From contig NZ_FCOM02000016.1 in the NCBI RefSeq assembly GCF_001544695.2, positions 87,113 to 151,112 on the forward strand: DNA of 64,000 nt, written 5' to 3'. Shown here piece after piece: positions 1 through 8,215 of the stretch (positions are counted from its first letter, which is position 1; the number at the start of each line of letters is the position of its first letter). The translations under genes and the position numbers were made by a program. The notes below the pieces were generated by a model, which was not told the DNA's origin, did no database searches, and saw only the letters and a program-made list of their open reading frames with translations. This DNA comes from Caballeronia arvi. Its GTDB lineage: Bacteria > Pseudomonadota > Gammaproteobacteria > Burkholderiales > Burkholderiaceae.

Positions 1-859
1 AGAAGGTGTCGCACTGGCTGACGTCGCCTGACGACATGCCGCGCCGCAGCCAGCGTTGCCGCTGCTCGCTCGTGCCATGCGTGAACGCCTCGGGCACGAT
101 GCGACCTTGCGATTGCTGCTGCAATCGATCGTCACCGATCGCGGCCGCCGCGTTCAAGCCTTGTTCGAAATCGCCGGGCTCGATCAGCTTCGCGTTCTGT
201 TGCTGCGCGACCGCGGCCCAGACACCCGCAAAGCAATCTGCCTGCAACTCGACACGCACCGACAGCGCGTTGGCCTGTTCCCGCGACAAGCGCGAGCGCG
301 CCTGGTCGACCTTGCCCATGATGCCGAGCACGTTCTGCACGTGATGCCCGACTTCATGCGCAATCACATAAGCCTGCGCGAAGTCGCCGCTCGCGCCGAA
401 GCGGTCGCGCAGTTCGCGATAAAACGAGAGATCGATATAGACCTTGCGGTCTCCCGGACAATAGAACGGACCCATCGCCGTCTGGCCGGTACCGCACGCG
501 GTTTGCGTCGCGCCGGAGAACATCACGAGCCTGGGCGTCGGATAGTCCTGATTGAACTGCGCGCGGAAGATGTGCTGCCAGGTGCGCTCGGTGTTGCCGA
601 GCACGCGGCGCACGAATACTGCGCCGGCGTCGTTGGCGGGCGGCGCGTTGCTCGGCGCGGCCTGCTGTTGCGGCGCGTTGCCTTGCAGCACCTGCGCGCC
701 GTTGATGATCGTCATCGGATTGATGCCGAAGAAATACGACGCCGCGAGCGCCACGATGATCGTACCGATGCCGATCGATCCGCCGCCGACCCGAAAGCCG
801 CCCCCGCCGCCCCGCCGGTCTTCGACATTCCGACTTTCTGCTTCGTCATCGAGGCGCAT
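1..859 (-). CDS. ypfJ: Neutral zinc metallopeptidase, YpfJ family (3' end cut by window)
   Basis: A minus-strand reading frame runs from ATG at 859 off the left edge, with 286 codons visible. The family is usually about 285-300 residues, so only a few residues are missing. The N-terminus is charged, then Gly-rich, followed by one membrane segment around residues 29-46. This suggests an inner-membrane anchor with the peptidase domain outside. A zinc-binding HEVGHH motif (HExxH) lies near residue 169, and the conserved C-terminal GDVSQCDTF stretch is present. The family is widespread but its substrate is unknown; function is by family only. It is divergent from cydA. Confidence 0.9.
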   Translation of the reverse strand, partial: MRLDDEAESRNVEDRRGGGGGFRVGGGSIGIGTIIVALAASYFFGINPMTIINGAQVLQGNAPQQQAAPSNAPPANDAGAVFVRRVLGNTERTWQHIFRAQFNQDYPTPRLVMFSGATQTACGTGQTAMGPFYCPGDRKVYIDLSFYRELRDRFGASGDFAQAYVIAHEVGHHVQNVLGIMGKVDQARSRLSREQANALSVRVELQADCFAGVWAAVAQQQNAKLIEPGDFEQGLNAAAAIGDDRLQQQSQGRIVPEAFTHGTSEQRQRWLRRGMSSGDVSQCDTF

Positions 860-1248
860 GATGCTTCTCCTTGCTGCTCGCGCGGTGCGCGTGTTCAAAA
901 GCCATTATGGTACCCGCCCGGCTCGCACGTCTCGTGCCGACGCATCGTAAAACTTCTTTCCGTGCCTTCCGCGAGTCGGATCGAACCGTGCGGTCGATTG
1001 TCGCGAAAGCGCCTGCGCGCTCTTGCCGCACCGCACCATCCGCCCATCTCGAAATCATCGGCAAATCAATCTGCTAGCGGCGCCAAAGCCTTGAAATTGC
1101 GGCATTTGCGCGCAATGCAAAATTCCTGACGCAGCGCAACAGTCTCTCGAAATAGCGCTACTCTTCGGCCCGTAACACGTCTTATTCGGTACAGGGCATA
1201 CCCGCTTCCTACGGCGGGCGCGCGTGAATTTCAAGGCACAAAGTCATC
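860..1248. other. Divergent intergenic region ypfJ-cydA
   Basis: This 389-base gap separates two genes read outwards, so it must hold both promoters. No reading frame in it looks like a protein. I see no FNR/Anr-type TTGAT-N4-ATCAA palindrome, although one might be expected for a bd oxidase. Nothing else is recognisable. Confidence 0.5.
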
Positions 1249-2646
1249 ATGCATTCGACTCCCGAAGCACTCGATCTGGCGCGGATCCAGTTCGCGTTCA
1301 CCGTCTCGTTTCACATCATCTTTCCTGCGCTTTCCATCGGGCTCGCGAGTTTCATCGCGGTACTCGAAGGCGCCTGGCTCAAAACCGGCAAACCTGTCTA
1401 CAAGGAACTGTGCCTCTTCTGGTCGAAGGTCTTTGCCGTCGCGTTCGGCATGGGCGTCGTGTCGGGCGTCGTCATGGCGTACGAGTTCGGCACCAACTGG
1501 GGCGGCTTTTCGACCTTCGCCGGTCCCGTCACCGGGCCGCTGCTCACGTACGAAGTGATGACCGCGTTCTTTCTCGAAGCGGGCTTCCTCGGCATCATGC
1601 TGTTCGGCTGGAACAAGGTCGGTCCGAAGGCGCACTTCGGCGCGACGCTGATGGTCGCGATCGGCACGCTCATCTCGACGTTCTGGATTCTCGCGTCGAA
1701 TAGCTGGATGCAGACGCCGCAAGGCTTTCGCATCGAAGGCGATCATGTCGTGCCGGTCGACTGGTGGGCGATCATCTTCAATCCGTCGTTCCCGTACCGG
1801 CTCGCGCATATGGCGATCGCGGCGTTCATCGTCGCGGCGCTCGTCGTCGCCGCCACCGGCGCGTGGCATCTGCTCAAGGGCCGCCGCGATCCGGCCATCA
1901 AAAAGATGTTCTCGATGTCGCTCTGGCTGCTGCTCGCGTTGACGCCGATTCAGGCGCTCGTCGGCGACGCGCACGGCCTGAACACGCGCGAGCATCAGCC
2001 GGCGAAGATCGCGGCGATCGAAGGCATCTGGGAGACCGAGAAAGGCGGCACCGCGCTCAATCTCTTCGGCATCCCCGATATGGAAGCGGAGACGACGAAA
2101 TACGCCGTGTCGATTCCGCATCTCGGCAGCCTGATCCTCACGCACAGCTGGGACGGCGAGATTCGCGGCCTGAAGGAATTTCCGAAGGAAGACCGTCCGA
2201 ATTCGACGCTCGTGTTCTGGAGCTTTCGCGTGATGGCGGGTCTCGGCGTGCTGATGATCGTGATGTCGTTCGCCGCGTGGTGGCTGCATCGCAAACGCAG
2301 GTTGTTCGATGCGCGCTGGTTCCATCGCTTCGCGCTCGCGATGGGCCCGACCGGTTTCATCACGCTGCTCGCGGGCTGGGTCACGACCGAAGCGGGCCGC
2401 CAGCCGTGGGTCGTCTATGGCGTGATGCGCACGGCCGATGCCGTGTCGCCCGTCACCGCGCAGCAGGTCGGCGTGTCGCTGCTGGCGTTCGTCATCGTGT
2501 ACACGATCGTGTTCGGCACCGGCATCTACTACTTGCTGAAGCTCTTGCGTCACGGTCCCGCGCTGCCGGGCTCGCATACGCAACCATCCGACGGCAGCGC
2601 GCATCGTCCGTTGAGCCTCCCGCAACAGTCCATCGAAGGAGCGTAA
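1249..2646 (+). CDS. cydA: Cytochrome bd-type (cyanide-insensitive type) quinol oxidase subunit I
   Basis: The 465-residue polytopic inner-membrane protein oxidises ubiquinol and reduces O2 to water. The heme-ligand His sits in an FHIIFPALSIG segment near residue 22, the equivalent of the high-spin heme ligand of E. coli CydA. The conserved GRQPW motif of the quinol site region is present near residue 384. It is shorter than E. coli CydA (522 aa), which is consistent with the short Q-loop (CioA) class. cydB starts 4 bases downstream, followed by a DUF2474 gene, so these three form one operon. The ATG at 1249 gives the canonical N-terminus. The CioA assignment, and hence cyanide insensitivity, is inferred from length. 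Confidence 0.95.
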   Translation: MHSTPEALDLARIQFAFTVSFHIIFPALSIGLASFIAVLEGAWLKTGKPVYKELCLFWSKVFAVAFGMGVVSGVVMAYEFGTNWGGFSTFAGPVTGPLLTYEVMTAFFLEAGFLGIMLFGWNKVGPKAHFGATLMVAIGTLISTFWILASNSWMQTPQGFRIEGDHVVPVDWWAIIFNPSFPYRLAHMAIAAFIVAALVVAATGAWHLLKGRRDPAIKKMFSMSLWLLLALTPIQALVGDAHGLNTREHQPAKIAAIEGIWETEKGGTALNLFGIPDMEAETTKYAVSIPHLGSLILTHSWDGEIRGLKEFPKEDRPNSTLVFWSFRVMAGLGVLMIVMSFAAWWLHRKRRLFDARWFHRFALAMGPTGFITLLAGWVTTEAGRQPWVVYGVMRTADAVSPVTAQQVGVSLLAFVIVYTIVFGTGIYYLLKLLRHGPALPGSHTQPSDGSAHRPLSLPQQSIEGA

Positions 2647-2650
2647 GCAC

Positions 2651-3652
2651 ATGGACCTGACTCTCGCCTGGGCCGCGATCATCGCATTGGGCCTGTTCCT
2701 TTACGTGGTGCTCGACGGCTTCGATCTCGGCATCGGCATTCTCTTTCCGTTCTTTCCCGACCAGCATGATCGCGACGTGATGATGAACACCGTCGCGCCC
2801 GTCTGGGACGGCAACGAGACCTGGCTCGTGCTCGGCGGTGCGGGACTTTTCGCCGCCTTTCCGATGGTCTATTCGACCGTGCTGTCCGCGCTCTATCTGC
2901 CGCTCGTGCTGATGCTCGTGTGCCTGATCTTCCGCGGCGTGTCGTTCGAGATCCGCGCGAAGGCGCAGCGCACGAAGCACATGTGGGATCTCGCGTTCAT
3001 CGGCGGATCGGCGGGCGCGACGTTCTTTCAGGGCGTGGCACTCGGCGCGTTCCTCGGCGGCATTCCCGTCGCCGATGGCCGCTTCGCCGGCGACGCCTTC
3101 GGCTGGTTCTCGCCCTTCTCGATCTTCACGGGCGGCGCGCTCGTCGTCACCTATGCGCTGCTCGGCGCGTGCTGGCTGATCGCGAAGACCGAAGGCGACT
3201 TGCAGCGGCGCGTGTATCGCGTCGCGTGGCCGCTGACGGTGTTGCAACTCGCGACGATCGCGGTCGTCAGCATCTGGACGCCGTTGCAGGATGCGGGCAT
3301 CGCGTCGCGCTGGTTCGATTCGCCGTTGTTCTATCGCCTGTTGCCGGTGCCGGTGCTCGTCGCGGTCTGTGCGTGGGCGATGCGCCGCTCGATTCAGTCG
3401 CGCCACGAGAAGCGTCCGTTCGCGGTGGCGCTCGGCTTCGTGCTGCTCGGTTATGCGGGCCTCATCGCGAGCATTTCACCGCACGAGATTTTTCCCGGCG
3501 TCTCGATCTGGGATGCGGCCGCGCCCCGTTCCAGCCAGCTCTTCACGATCGTCGGCGCGGCGGTGATTCTGCCTGTGATCGTCGCGTACACGACGCTAGG
3601 CTATTGGGTCTTCAGAGGAAAGGTGCGTCATGGCGAACATCACTACCATTGA
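2651..3652 (+). CDS. cydB: Cytochrome bd-type quinol oxidase subunit II
   Basis: This 333-residue multi-spanning partner of CydA has the family hallmarks DGFDLGIG near residue 22 and WDGNETWLV near residue 54. It follows cydA after 4 bases. Its last 23 bases overlap the start of the small DUF2474 gene, which suggests translational coupling. The length is normal for CioB/CydB proteins. Confidence 0.95.
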   Translation: MDLTLAWAAIIALGLFLYVVLDGFDLGIGILFPFFPDQHDRDVMMNTVAPVWDGNETWLVLGGAGLFAAFPMVYSTVLSALYLPLVLMLVCLIFRGVSFEIRAKAQRTKHMWDLAFIGGSAGATFFQGVALGAFLGGIPVADGRFAGDAFGWFSPFSIFTGGALVVTYALLGACWLIAKTEGDLQRRVYRVAWPLTVLQLATIAVVSIWTPLQDAGIASRWFDSPLFYRLLPVPVLVAVCAWAMRRSIQSRHEKRPFAVALGFVLLGYAGLIASISPHEIFPGVSIWDAAAPRSSQLFTIVGAAVILPVIVAYTTLGYWVFRGKVRHGEHHYH

Positions 3653-3767
3653 GCGTGCGCGCAAGGCGTTCTGGTTCGTCGCACTTTGGATGGCGGGCGT
3701 CGGCGGCGCGATGCTGCTCGCGCTGCCGTTCAAGCTGTTGATCAAGGCGGGGGCGGCGATTCATTGA
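3630..3767 (+). CDS. DUF2474 small membrane protein, CydX-like partner of the bd oxidase
   Basis: This 45-codon gene begins with ATG at 3630 inside the end of cydB and stops with TGA at 3765-3767. A GGAAAGG Shine-Dalgarno-like run lies just upstream, at about 3617-3623. The product starts MANITTIERARKAFWF and has one hydrophobic span (WFVALWMAGVGGAMLLALPF) followed by a basic tail. That is the size and layout of DUF2474 proteins, which are found beside cioAB-type operons and compared with CydX, the small stabilising subunit of E. coli bd-I. Position and layout are seen directly; the role as a subunit is inferred. Confidence 0.8.
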   Translation: MANITTIERARKAFWFVALWMAGVGGAMLLALPFKLLIKAGAAIH

Positions 3768-3777
3768 GCGGGCACGC

Positions 3778-4827
3778 TCAAAACCACGCCGCCGCAATCA
3801 CCCCGCTCACGATCCCGAACACGACAACGGTTACCGCCACCACCGCCAGCACGCGCGACGGAAACGACCGCGCGAGCATCGCGAGCGACGGCACGCTGAC
3901 GGGCGGCAAGGTCATCAGCAGCGCGCCGGCCGGTCCCGCCGCCATGCCGAGCGACAGCATCGCCTGAATGATGGGCACCTCGCCCGCCGTCGGAATCACG
4001 AAGAGCGTGCCGGCGACGGCGAACGCGACGATCCACAGCAGGCCGTTATCGATGTCCGGCCCGATGTGGGGAAAGAGCCACGCGCGCGCCGCGCCGAGCA
4101 GCAGCACGAGGACGATGTACTCCGGTACGAGCCGCAAGGTCATGCGGCCGAGAATCTTCACCCAGCGCGAGAACGCCGTGCCCGGCTCATCCTCTTCGAC
4201 CAGTTTCGCCAACGCCGCGCGCGATGCCGTCGCCTGCGCGGGCGTCACCATGCGATTCACCGCATAGCCCAGGCCGAACACCATCAGCACGCCCAGCACG
4301 AGGCGCAAGCCGGTCCATTGCCAGCCGAGCACGAAGCCCATGAAAACCAGCGCCGCCGGATTGAGCACGGTATTGCCGAGCCAGAACGCGACAGCCGCGC
4401 CCGGCGCCGCCTCACGCGCGCGCAAACCCGCGACGACCGGCGCCGCGCAGCACGTGCACATCATTCCTGGCAAGGACATCAGTCCGCCGTTCACGACGCT
4501 GCCGAAGTTATGCTCGCCGAGCGCGCGCGCGACCCAGCGCGGCGGAATCAGCGCCTGCACCGCGGAGCCGAGCAAGAGGCCGAGCACCATCGCTTGCCAG
4601 ATCGCTTTGCCGTAGGCCATCGCGTAATCGAGCGCGGCCTGCCACGACGGCTCCGGCGCGCTCGCGGCCGTGCCCATCAGAATGGACTTGCCGATCGAAT
4701 GCTGGCTCGCCGCGACGAACGCCCGGTTGTAGTACGGAAACCATTTGACGTAGAAGAGTCCCACGACGGCGATCAGCAGGAACACCATCCAGCCGAGAGC
4801 GACGCGAGGTTGTCGGAGCGTGGTCAT
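3778..4827 (-). CDS. Permease of the ArsP/YraQ family (PF03773)
   Basis: This 349-residue polytopic membrane protein has about eight hydrophobic spans. It carries the family-typical Cys-rich turn CTCCAAPV near residue 124 and a GNTVLNPAAL segment near residue 151. PF03773 includes ArsP exporters of trivalent organoarsenicals and many permeases of unknown substrate. No arsenic genes are adjacent, so the substrate is open. Its 3' end faces the cyd operon, only 10 bases past the DUF2474 gene. The ATG at 4827 is followed by a short basic N-terminus before the first span. Confidence 0.8.
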   Translation of the reverse strand: MTTLRQPRVALGWMVFLLIAVVGLFYVKWFPYYNRAFVAASQHSIGKSILMGTAASAPEPSWQAALDYAMAYGKAIWQAMVLGLLLGSAVQALIPPRWVARALGEHNFGSVVNGGLMSLPGMMCTCCAAPVVAGLRAREAAPGAAVAFWLGNTVLNPAALVFMGFVLGWQWTGLRLVLGVLMVFGLGYAVNRMVTPAQATASRAALAKLVEEDEPGTAFSRWVKILGRMTLRLVPEYIVLVLLLGAARAWLFPHIGPDIDNGLLWIVAFAVAGTLFVIPTAGEVPIIQAMLSLGMAAGPAGALLMTLPPVSVPSLAMLARSFPSRVLAVVAVTVVVFGIVSGVIAAAWF

Positions 4828-4856
4828 GATTTTTTCTTTGAAGAAGTGAGATGGAA

Positions 4857-5921
4857 TCAGAGCGCGGGCGTCGTCTCGGCGAGCCGGACGAGCAAGGCTT
4901 TCGCCTGATCGACGCTATCGGCATCGTTCGGACGGAACTGCATGGGCGACGCGTGCGGCAATCCCGTATAGAGCGCCTGGCTGCTGCGTCCGTACGCGGG
5001 ATCGTAATGACGGTCGATCAGCTCGGCAAAGAGCGCGGCGCGCGCGTCGTCGTCGATCAGACGATGCCAGTGCGTAACGAGCTCGCGGCTATGCAGTCCG
5101 ATGAGCTTCGACAACTGCGTCTTGAAGAAGGCGGGATCGTCGAAGAGATGCGCGTAATCCTGCAGCAGAAACGCGATGCGGTCTTCGCGGCGCGCTTCCA
5201 CCCGCACGCACGAGGCCGCGTGCAGGCTGTCGAGCACGGCATCGGGCACCGTGATCGCGCCGATGCGCCGGCCTTCCGCTTCGGCGAAAACCGGTTGTGC
5301 CGGATCGAAGGCCGACAGCGTCTGCAGCAGCGCCGAATCGAATGCCTTTTGCGACGGCTGCGGACGCCCCGGCAACGCGCCGAGCAGCGATCCGCGATGC
5401 GCCGCGAGCCCTTCCAGATCGAGCGTCTGCGCGCCCGCCGACGAGAGCGCCTGCAACAGCCGCGTCTTGCCGCTGCCCGTGTGGCCGATCAGGACGACGT
5501 AGCGAAACCGCCGTGGCATCGTGCCGAGCCGCTCCATCACGTCGCGCCGGTAGCTCTTGTAGCCACCGTCGAGCTGACGCGCCTGCCAGCCGATCATATT
5601 GAGCCACGTCGTCATCGAGCCGGAGCGCTTGCCGCCGCGCCAGCAATAAATGAGCGGACGCCAGTTGCGCGGCTTGTCCGCGAAGAGCGTGTCGAGATGA
5701 TGCGCGATGTTGCGCGCGACCATCGCCGCGCCGACGCGCGTGGCCTCGAACGGCGAGACCTGCTTGTACATCGTCCCGACGATCACGCGCTCCTCATTGC
5801 TGAGCACGGGCGCGTTGATCGCGCCGGGAATGTGATCCTCGGCGAATTCGAGCGGCGTGCGGACGTCGACGATTTCATCGAAATCGCGCAGACGGTCGAT
5901 GGAAACGAGCAGGTTTTTCAC
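4857..5921 (-). CDS. mnmH: tRNA 2-selenouridine synthase (SelU/MnmH)
   Basis: The 354-residue protein replaces sulfur with selenium at the wobble thiouridine of tRNAs, using selenophosphate, via a geranylated intermediate. An N-terminal rhodanese domain contains DVRTP near residue 19 and the catalytic cysteine in YCWRGGKRSG near residue 92. A C-terminal P-loop domain carries GHTGSGKT near residue 143. I chose the GTG at 5921 because it puts DVRTP at the usual distance from the N-terminus. An in-frame ATG at 5978 would add 19 residues of unlikely character. It is divergent from eutB. A selenophosphate synthetase is not in this window. Confidence 0.88.
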   Translation of the reverse strand: MKNLLVSIDRLRDFDEIVDVRTPLEFAEDHIPGAINAPVLSNEERVIVGTMYKQVSPFEATRVGAAMVARNIAHHLDTLFADKPRNWRPLIYCWRGGKRSGSMTTWLNMIGWQARQLDGGYKSYRRDVMERLGTMPRRFRYVVLIGHTGSGKTRLLQALSSAGAQTLDLEGLAAHRGSLLGALPGRPQPSQKAFDSALLQTLSAFDPAQPVFAEAEGRRIGAITVPDAVLDSLHAASCVRVEARREDRIAFLLQDYAHLFDDPAFFKTQLSKLIGLHSRELVTHWHRLIDDDARAALFAELIDRHYDPAYGRSSQALYTGLPHASPMQFRPNDADSVDQAKALLVRLAETTPAL

Positions 5922-5987
5922 GGGCTTGCGGGCGGGCCATGGCTGAATCGAGCGAAAAATTATCGCATGCGGGCGCATTTCGGCTCT

Positions 5988-6007
5988 CGGGACGCGTTTT
6001 TGTCCCG
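5988..6007. repeat. Short inverted repeat between mnmH and eutB
   Basis: A perfect 6-bp inverted repeat (CGGGAC at 5988-5993, GTCCCG at 6002-6007) with an 8-base spacer lies in the divergent gap, about 60 bases before eutB. It could be an operator half-site pair or chance. No sigma-54 -24/-12 element was recognised nearby. Confidence 0.35.
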
Positions 6008-6065
6008 ATGCGCGGACGCACGCGATGCGGTTAAAGTGAGCGGATCGAACGTTCGGAGAAGAGCG

Positions 6066-7445
6066 ATGAGCTATCACGAGACGATCGGCGCGCGCCGCTA
6101 CCGTTTCGACGATCTGAAGACGCTGCTCGCCCGCGCCAGTCCGCGCCGCTCCGGCGACGAGCTTGCGGGCATCGCGGCGGCCACGGAAGAAGAACGCGTC
6201 GCCGCGAAAATGGCGCTCGCGCAGACGCCGCTCGCCGCGTTCCTCGATGAACCGCTCATTCCCTACGAAGACGATGAAGTCACGCGCCTCATCGTCGATA
6301 CGCATTCGCGCGACGCTTTCGCGCCGATCGCGCATCTGACGGTCGGCGAGTTCCGCGAATGGCTGCTCGCCGACAGCACCGATGCCGCCGCGCTCGAAAG
6401 CATCGCGACGGGCGTCACGCCGGAGATGGCCGCCGCCGTCTCCAAACTGATGCGCAATCAGGATCTGATCCTCGCCGCGAAGAAACGCCCGGTCGTCACG
6501 CGCTTTCGAACGACGATCGGCCTGCCCGGGCGGCTGTCGGTGCGGCTGCAGCCGAATCATCCGACCGACGACCCGAAAGGCATCGCCGCATCGATGCTCG
6601 ACGGCCTCTTCTACGGCTGCGGCGACGCCGTCATCGGCGTGAATCCCGCCTCCGATTCGCCCGACGCCATCGGCCGCCTGCTCGCGATGATGGACGAGTT
6701 CCGCCAGCGCTACGACGTGCCCATGCAATCGTGCGTCCTCACGCACGTCACCAACACGCTCGCGGTGATCGAACGCGGCGCGCCGGTCGATCTCGTGTTT
6801 CAGTCGGTCGCGGGCACCGAGCGCGCGAACGCGAGTTTCGGCGTGTCCCTGAAGCTGCTGGAGGAAGCGCACGACGCGGCTTTGTCGCTGAAGCGCGGCA
6901 CCGTCGGCGATAACGTCATGTACTTCGAGACGGGACAAGGCAGCGCGCTGTCGGCGAACGCGCATCACGGCGTCGATCAGCAAACGTGCGAGGCGCGCGC
7001 CTACGCGGTCGCGCGCCGTTTCAGCCCCTTGCTGACGAACACGGTGGTCGGCTTCATCGGCCCGGAATATCTCTACGACGGACGGCAGATCATCCGCGCG
7101 GGCCTCGAAGATCATTTCTGCGGCAAGCTGCTCGGCGTGCCGATGGGCTGCGACATCTGCTACACGAATCACGCCGAAGCCGATTCCGACGACATGGACA
7201 CGCTGCTCACGCTGCTCGGCGTGGCGAACGTCAACTTCATCATGGGCGTGCCGGGCGCGGACGACGTGATGCTCAATTATCAGAGCACGTCGTTTCATGA
7301 CGCGCTGTATATCCGCCGCGCGCTGAACCTGAAGCGCGCGCCGGAGTTCGAGGCGTGGCTGGAAAAGATGCGCCTGACCGATGCGCACGGCGCGCTGCTT
7401 TCGCGAACTACTGCGCAACCTCTTCTCGACTGGATCGACGCATGA
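6066..7445 (+). CDS. eutB: Ethanolamine ammonia-lyase large subunit (B12-dependent)
   Basis: The 459-residue subunit binds adenosylcobalamin and ethanolamine. With EutC it deaminates ethanolamine to acetaldehyde and ammonia. The length matches EutB (about 453-465), and the TIM-barrel regions are intact, for example FETGQGSALSANAHHG near residue 285 and GVPMGCDICYTNH near residue 358. The start ATG at 6066 is preceded by GGAGAAGAG. The TGA stop overlaps the eutC ATG (ATGA), so the subunits are coupled. No microcompartment or eutA genes are adjacent, which points to the simple cytosolic pathway. Confidence 0.96.
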   Translation: MSYHETIGARRYRFDDLKTLLARASPRRSGDELAGIAAATEEERVAAKMALAQTPLAAFLDEPLIPYEDDEVTRLIVDTHSRDAFAPIAHLTVGEFREWLLADSTDAAALESIATGVTPEMAAAVSKLMRNQDLILAAKKRPVVTRFRTTIGLPGRLSVRLQPNHPTDDPKGIAASMLDGLFYGCGDAVIGVNPASDSPDAIGRLLAMMDEFRQRYDVPMQSCVLTHVTNTLAVIERGAPVDLVFQSVAGTERANASFGVSLKLLEEAHDAALSLKRGTVGDNVMYFETGQGSALSANAHHGVDQQTCEARAYAVARRFSPLLTNTVVGFIGPEYLYDGRQIIRAGLEDHFCGKLLGVPMGCDICYTNHAEADSDDMDTLLTLLGVANVNFIMGVPGADDVMLNYQSTSFHDALYIRRALNLKRAPEFEAWLEKMRLTDAHGALLSRTTAQPLLDWIDA

Positions 7446-8215
7446 TGAACGATGCTGACCCGTGGACGATGCTCAGGCGCTTCACGAACGCGCGCATCGC
7501 GCTGGGCCGCGCGGGCAGCAGTCTGCCGACCGCGCCTCTGCTCGCGTTCGAGCTCGCGCATGCGCAGGCGCGCGATGCCGTGCATCAACCGCTCGATACG
7601 GCCGCGCTCGACGCATCGCTGCGCGCCCTTGGATTCGATACGCTCGCCGTGCAAAGCGCCGCGCCGGATCGCGATTGCTATCTGCGCCGGCCGGATCTGG
7701 GCCGTGTGCTGACCGACGAAAGCGCTCAGCGGCTTGCGGCGCATGCGTCCACGTCCACCTCCGCGCCCGAGCTCGTTTTCGTCGCCGCCGATGGCTTGTC
7801 GGCCTTCGCCGCGCAACGTCATGTCGTGCCGCTGCTCACGAGCGTCCGCACGCAGCTCGAAGGCTGGAACGTCGCGCCCGTCGTGATCGCGACGCAGGCG
7901 CGCGTCGCGCTGGGCGATCGCATCGGCGAGCTTTTACGGGCGACGATCGTCGTCGTGATGATCGGCGAGCGGCCGGGCCTCAGTTCGCCCGACAGCCTCG
8001 GCCTCTATGTGACCTACGCGCCGCGCACCGGCCGCCACGACGCGGAACGCAACTGCATCTCGAACGTCCGCCCAGAAGGGCTCGATTACGGCGCCGCCGC
8101 GTTCAAATTGCTGTGGATTCTGAACGAAGCGCGCAGGCTGAAGCTCACCGGCGTCGGCCTGAAAGATCTGAGCGGCGCGTTACCCGCATCAGACACAAAA
8201 ACGCTCGAAGCCTAA
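7442..8215 (+). CDS. eutC: Ethanolamine ammonia-lyase small subunit
   Basis: The 257-residue partner of EutB contributes to the cobalamin site. Conserved family segments include PVVIATQARVALGD near residue 141, MIGERPGLSSPDSLGLY near residue 170, and NCISNVRPEGL near residue 202. I take the ATG at 7442, which overlaps the eutB stop, over a longer upstream frame. The gene converges on the sigma-54 regulator with a 4-base overlap of their ends. Confidence 0.95.
   Translation: MMNDADPWTMLRRFTNARIALGRAGSSLPTAPLLAFELAHAQARDAVHQPLDTAALDASLRALGFDTLAVQSAAPDRDCYLRRPDLGRVLTDESAQRLAAHASTSTSAPELVFVAADGLSAFAAQRHVVPLLTSVRTQLEGWNVAPVVIATQARVALGDRIGELLRATIVVVMIGERPGLSSPDSLGLYVTYAPRTGRHDAERNCISNVRPEGLDYGAAAFKLLWILNEARRLKLTGVGLKDLSGALPASDTKTLEA

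Noticed and set aside
5922..6065. Sigma-54 promoter for eutBC under the nearby activator
   Set aside because: No convincing TGGCAC-N5-TTGC element in the leader; the link to the activator remains positional only.
4851..7445. 864-codon plus-strand frame spanning mnmH and eutB
   Set aside because: The first part is the antisense of mnmH with Arg-rich composition; only the eutB part from 6066 has family motifs.
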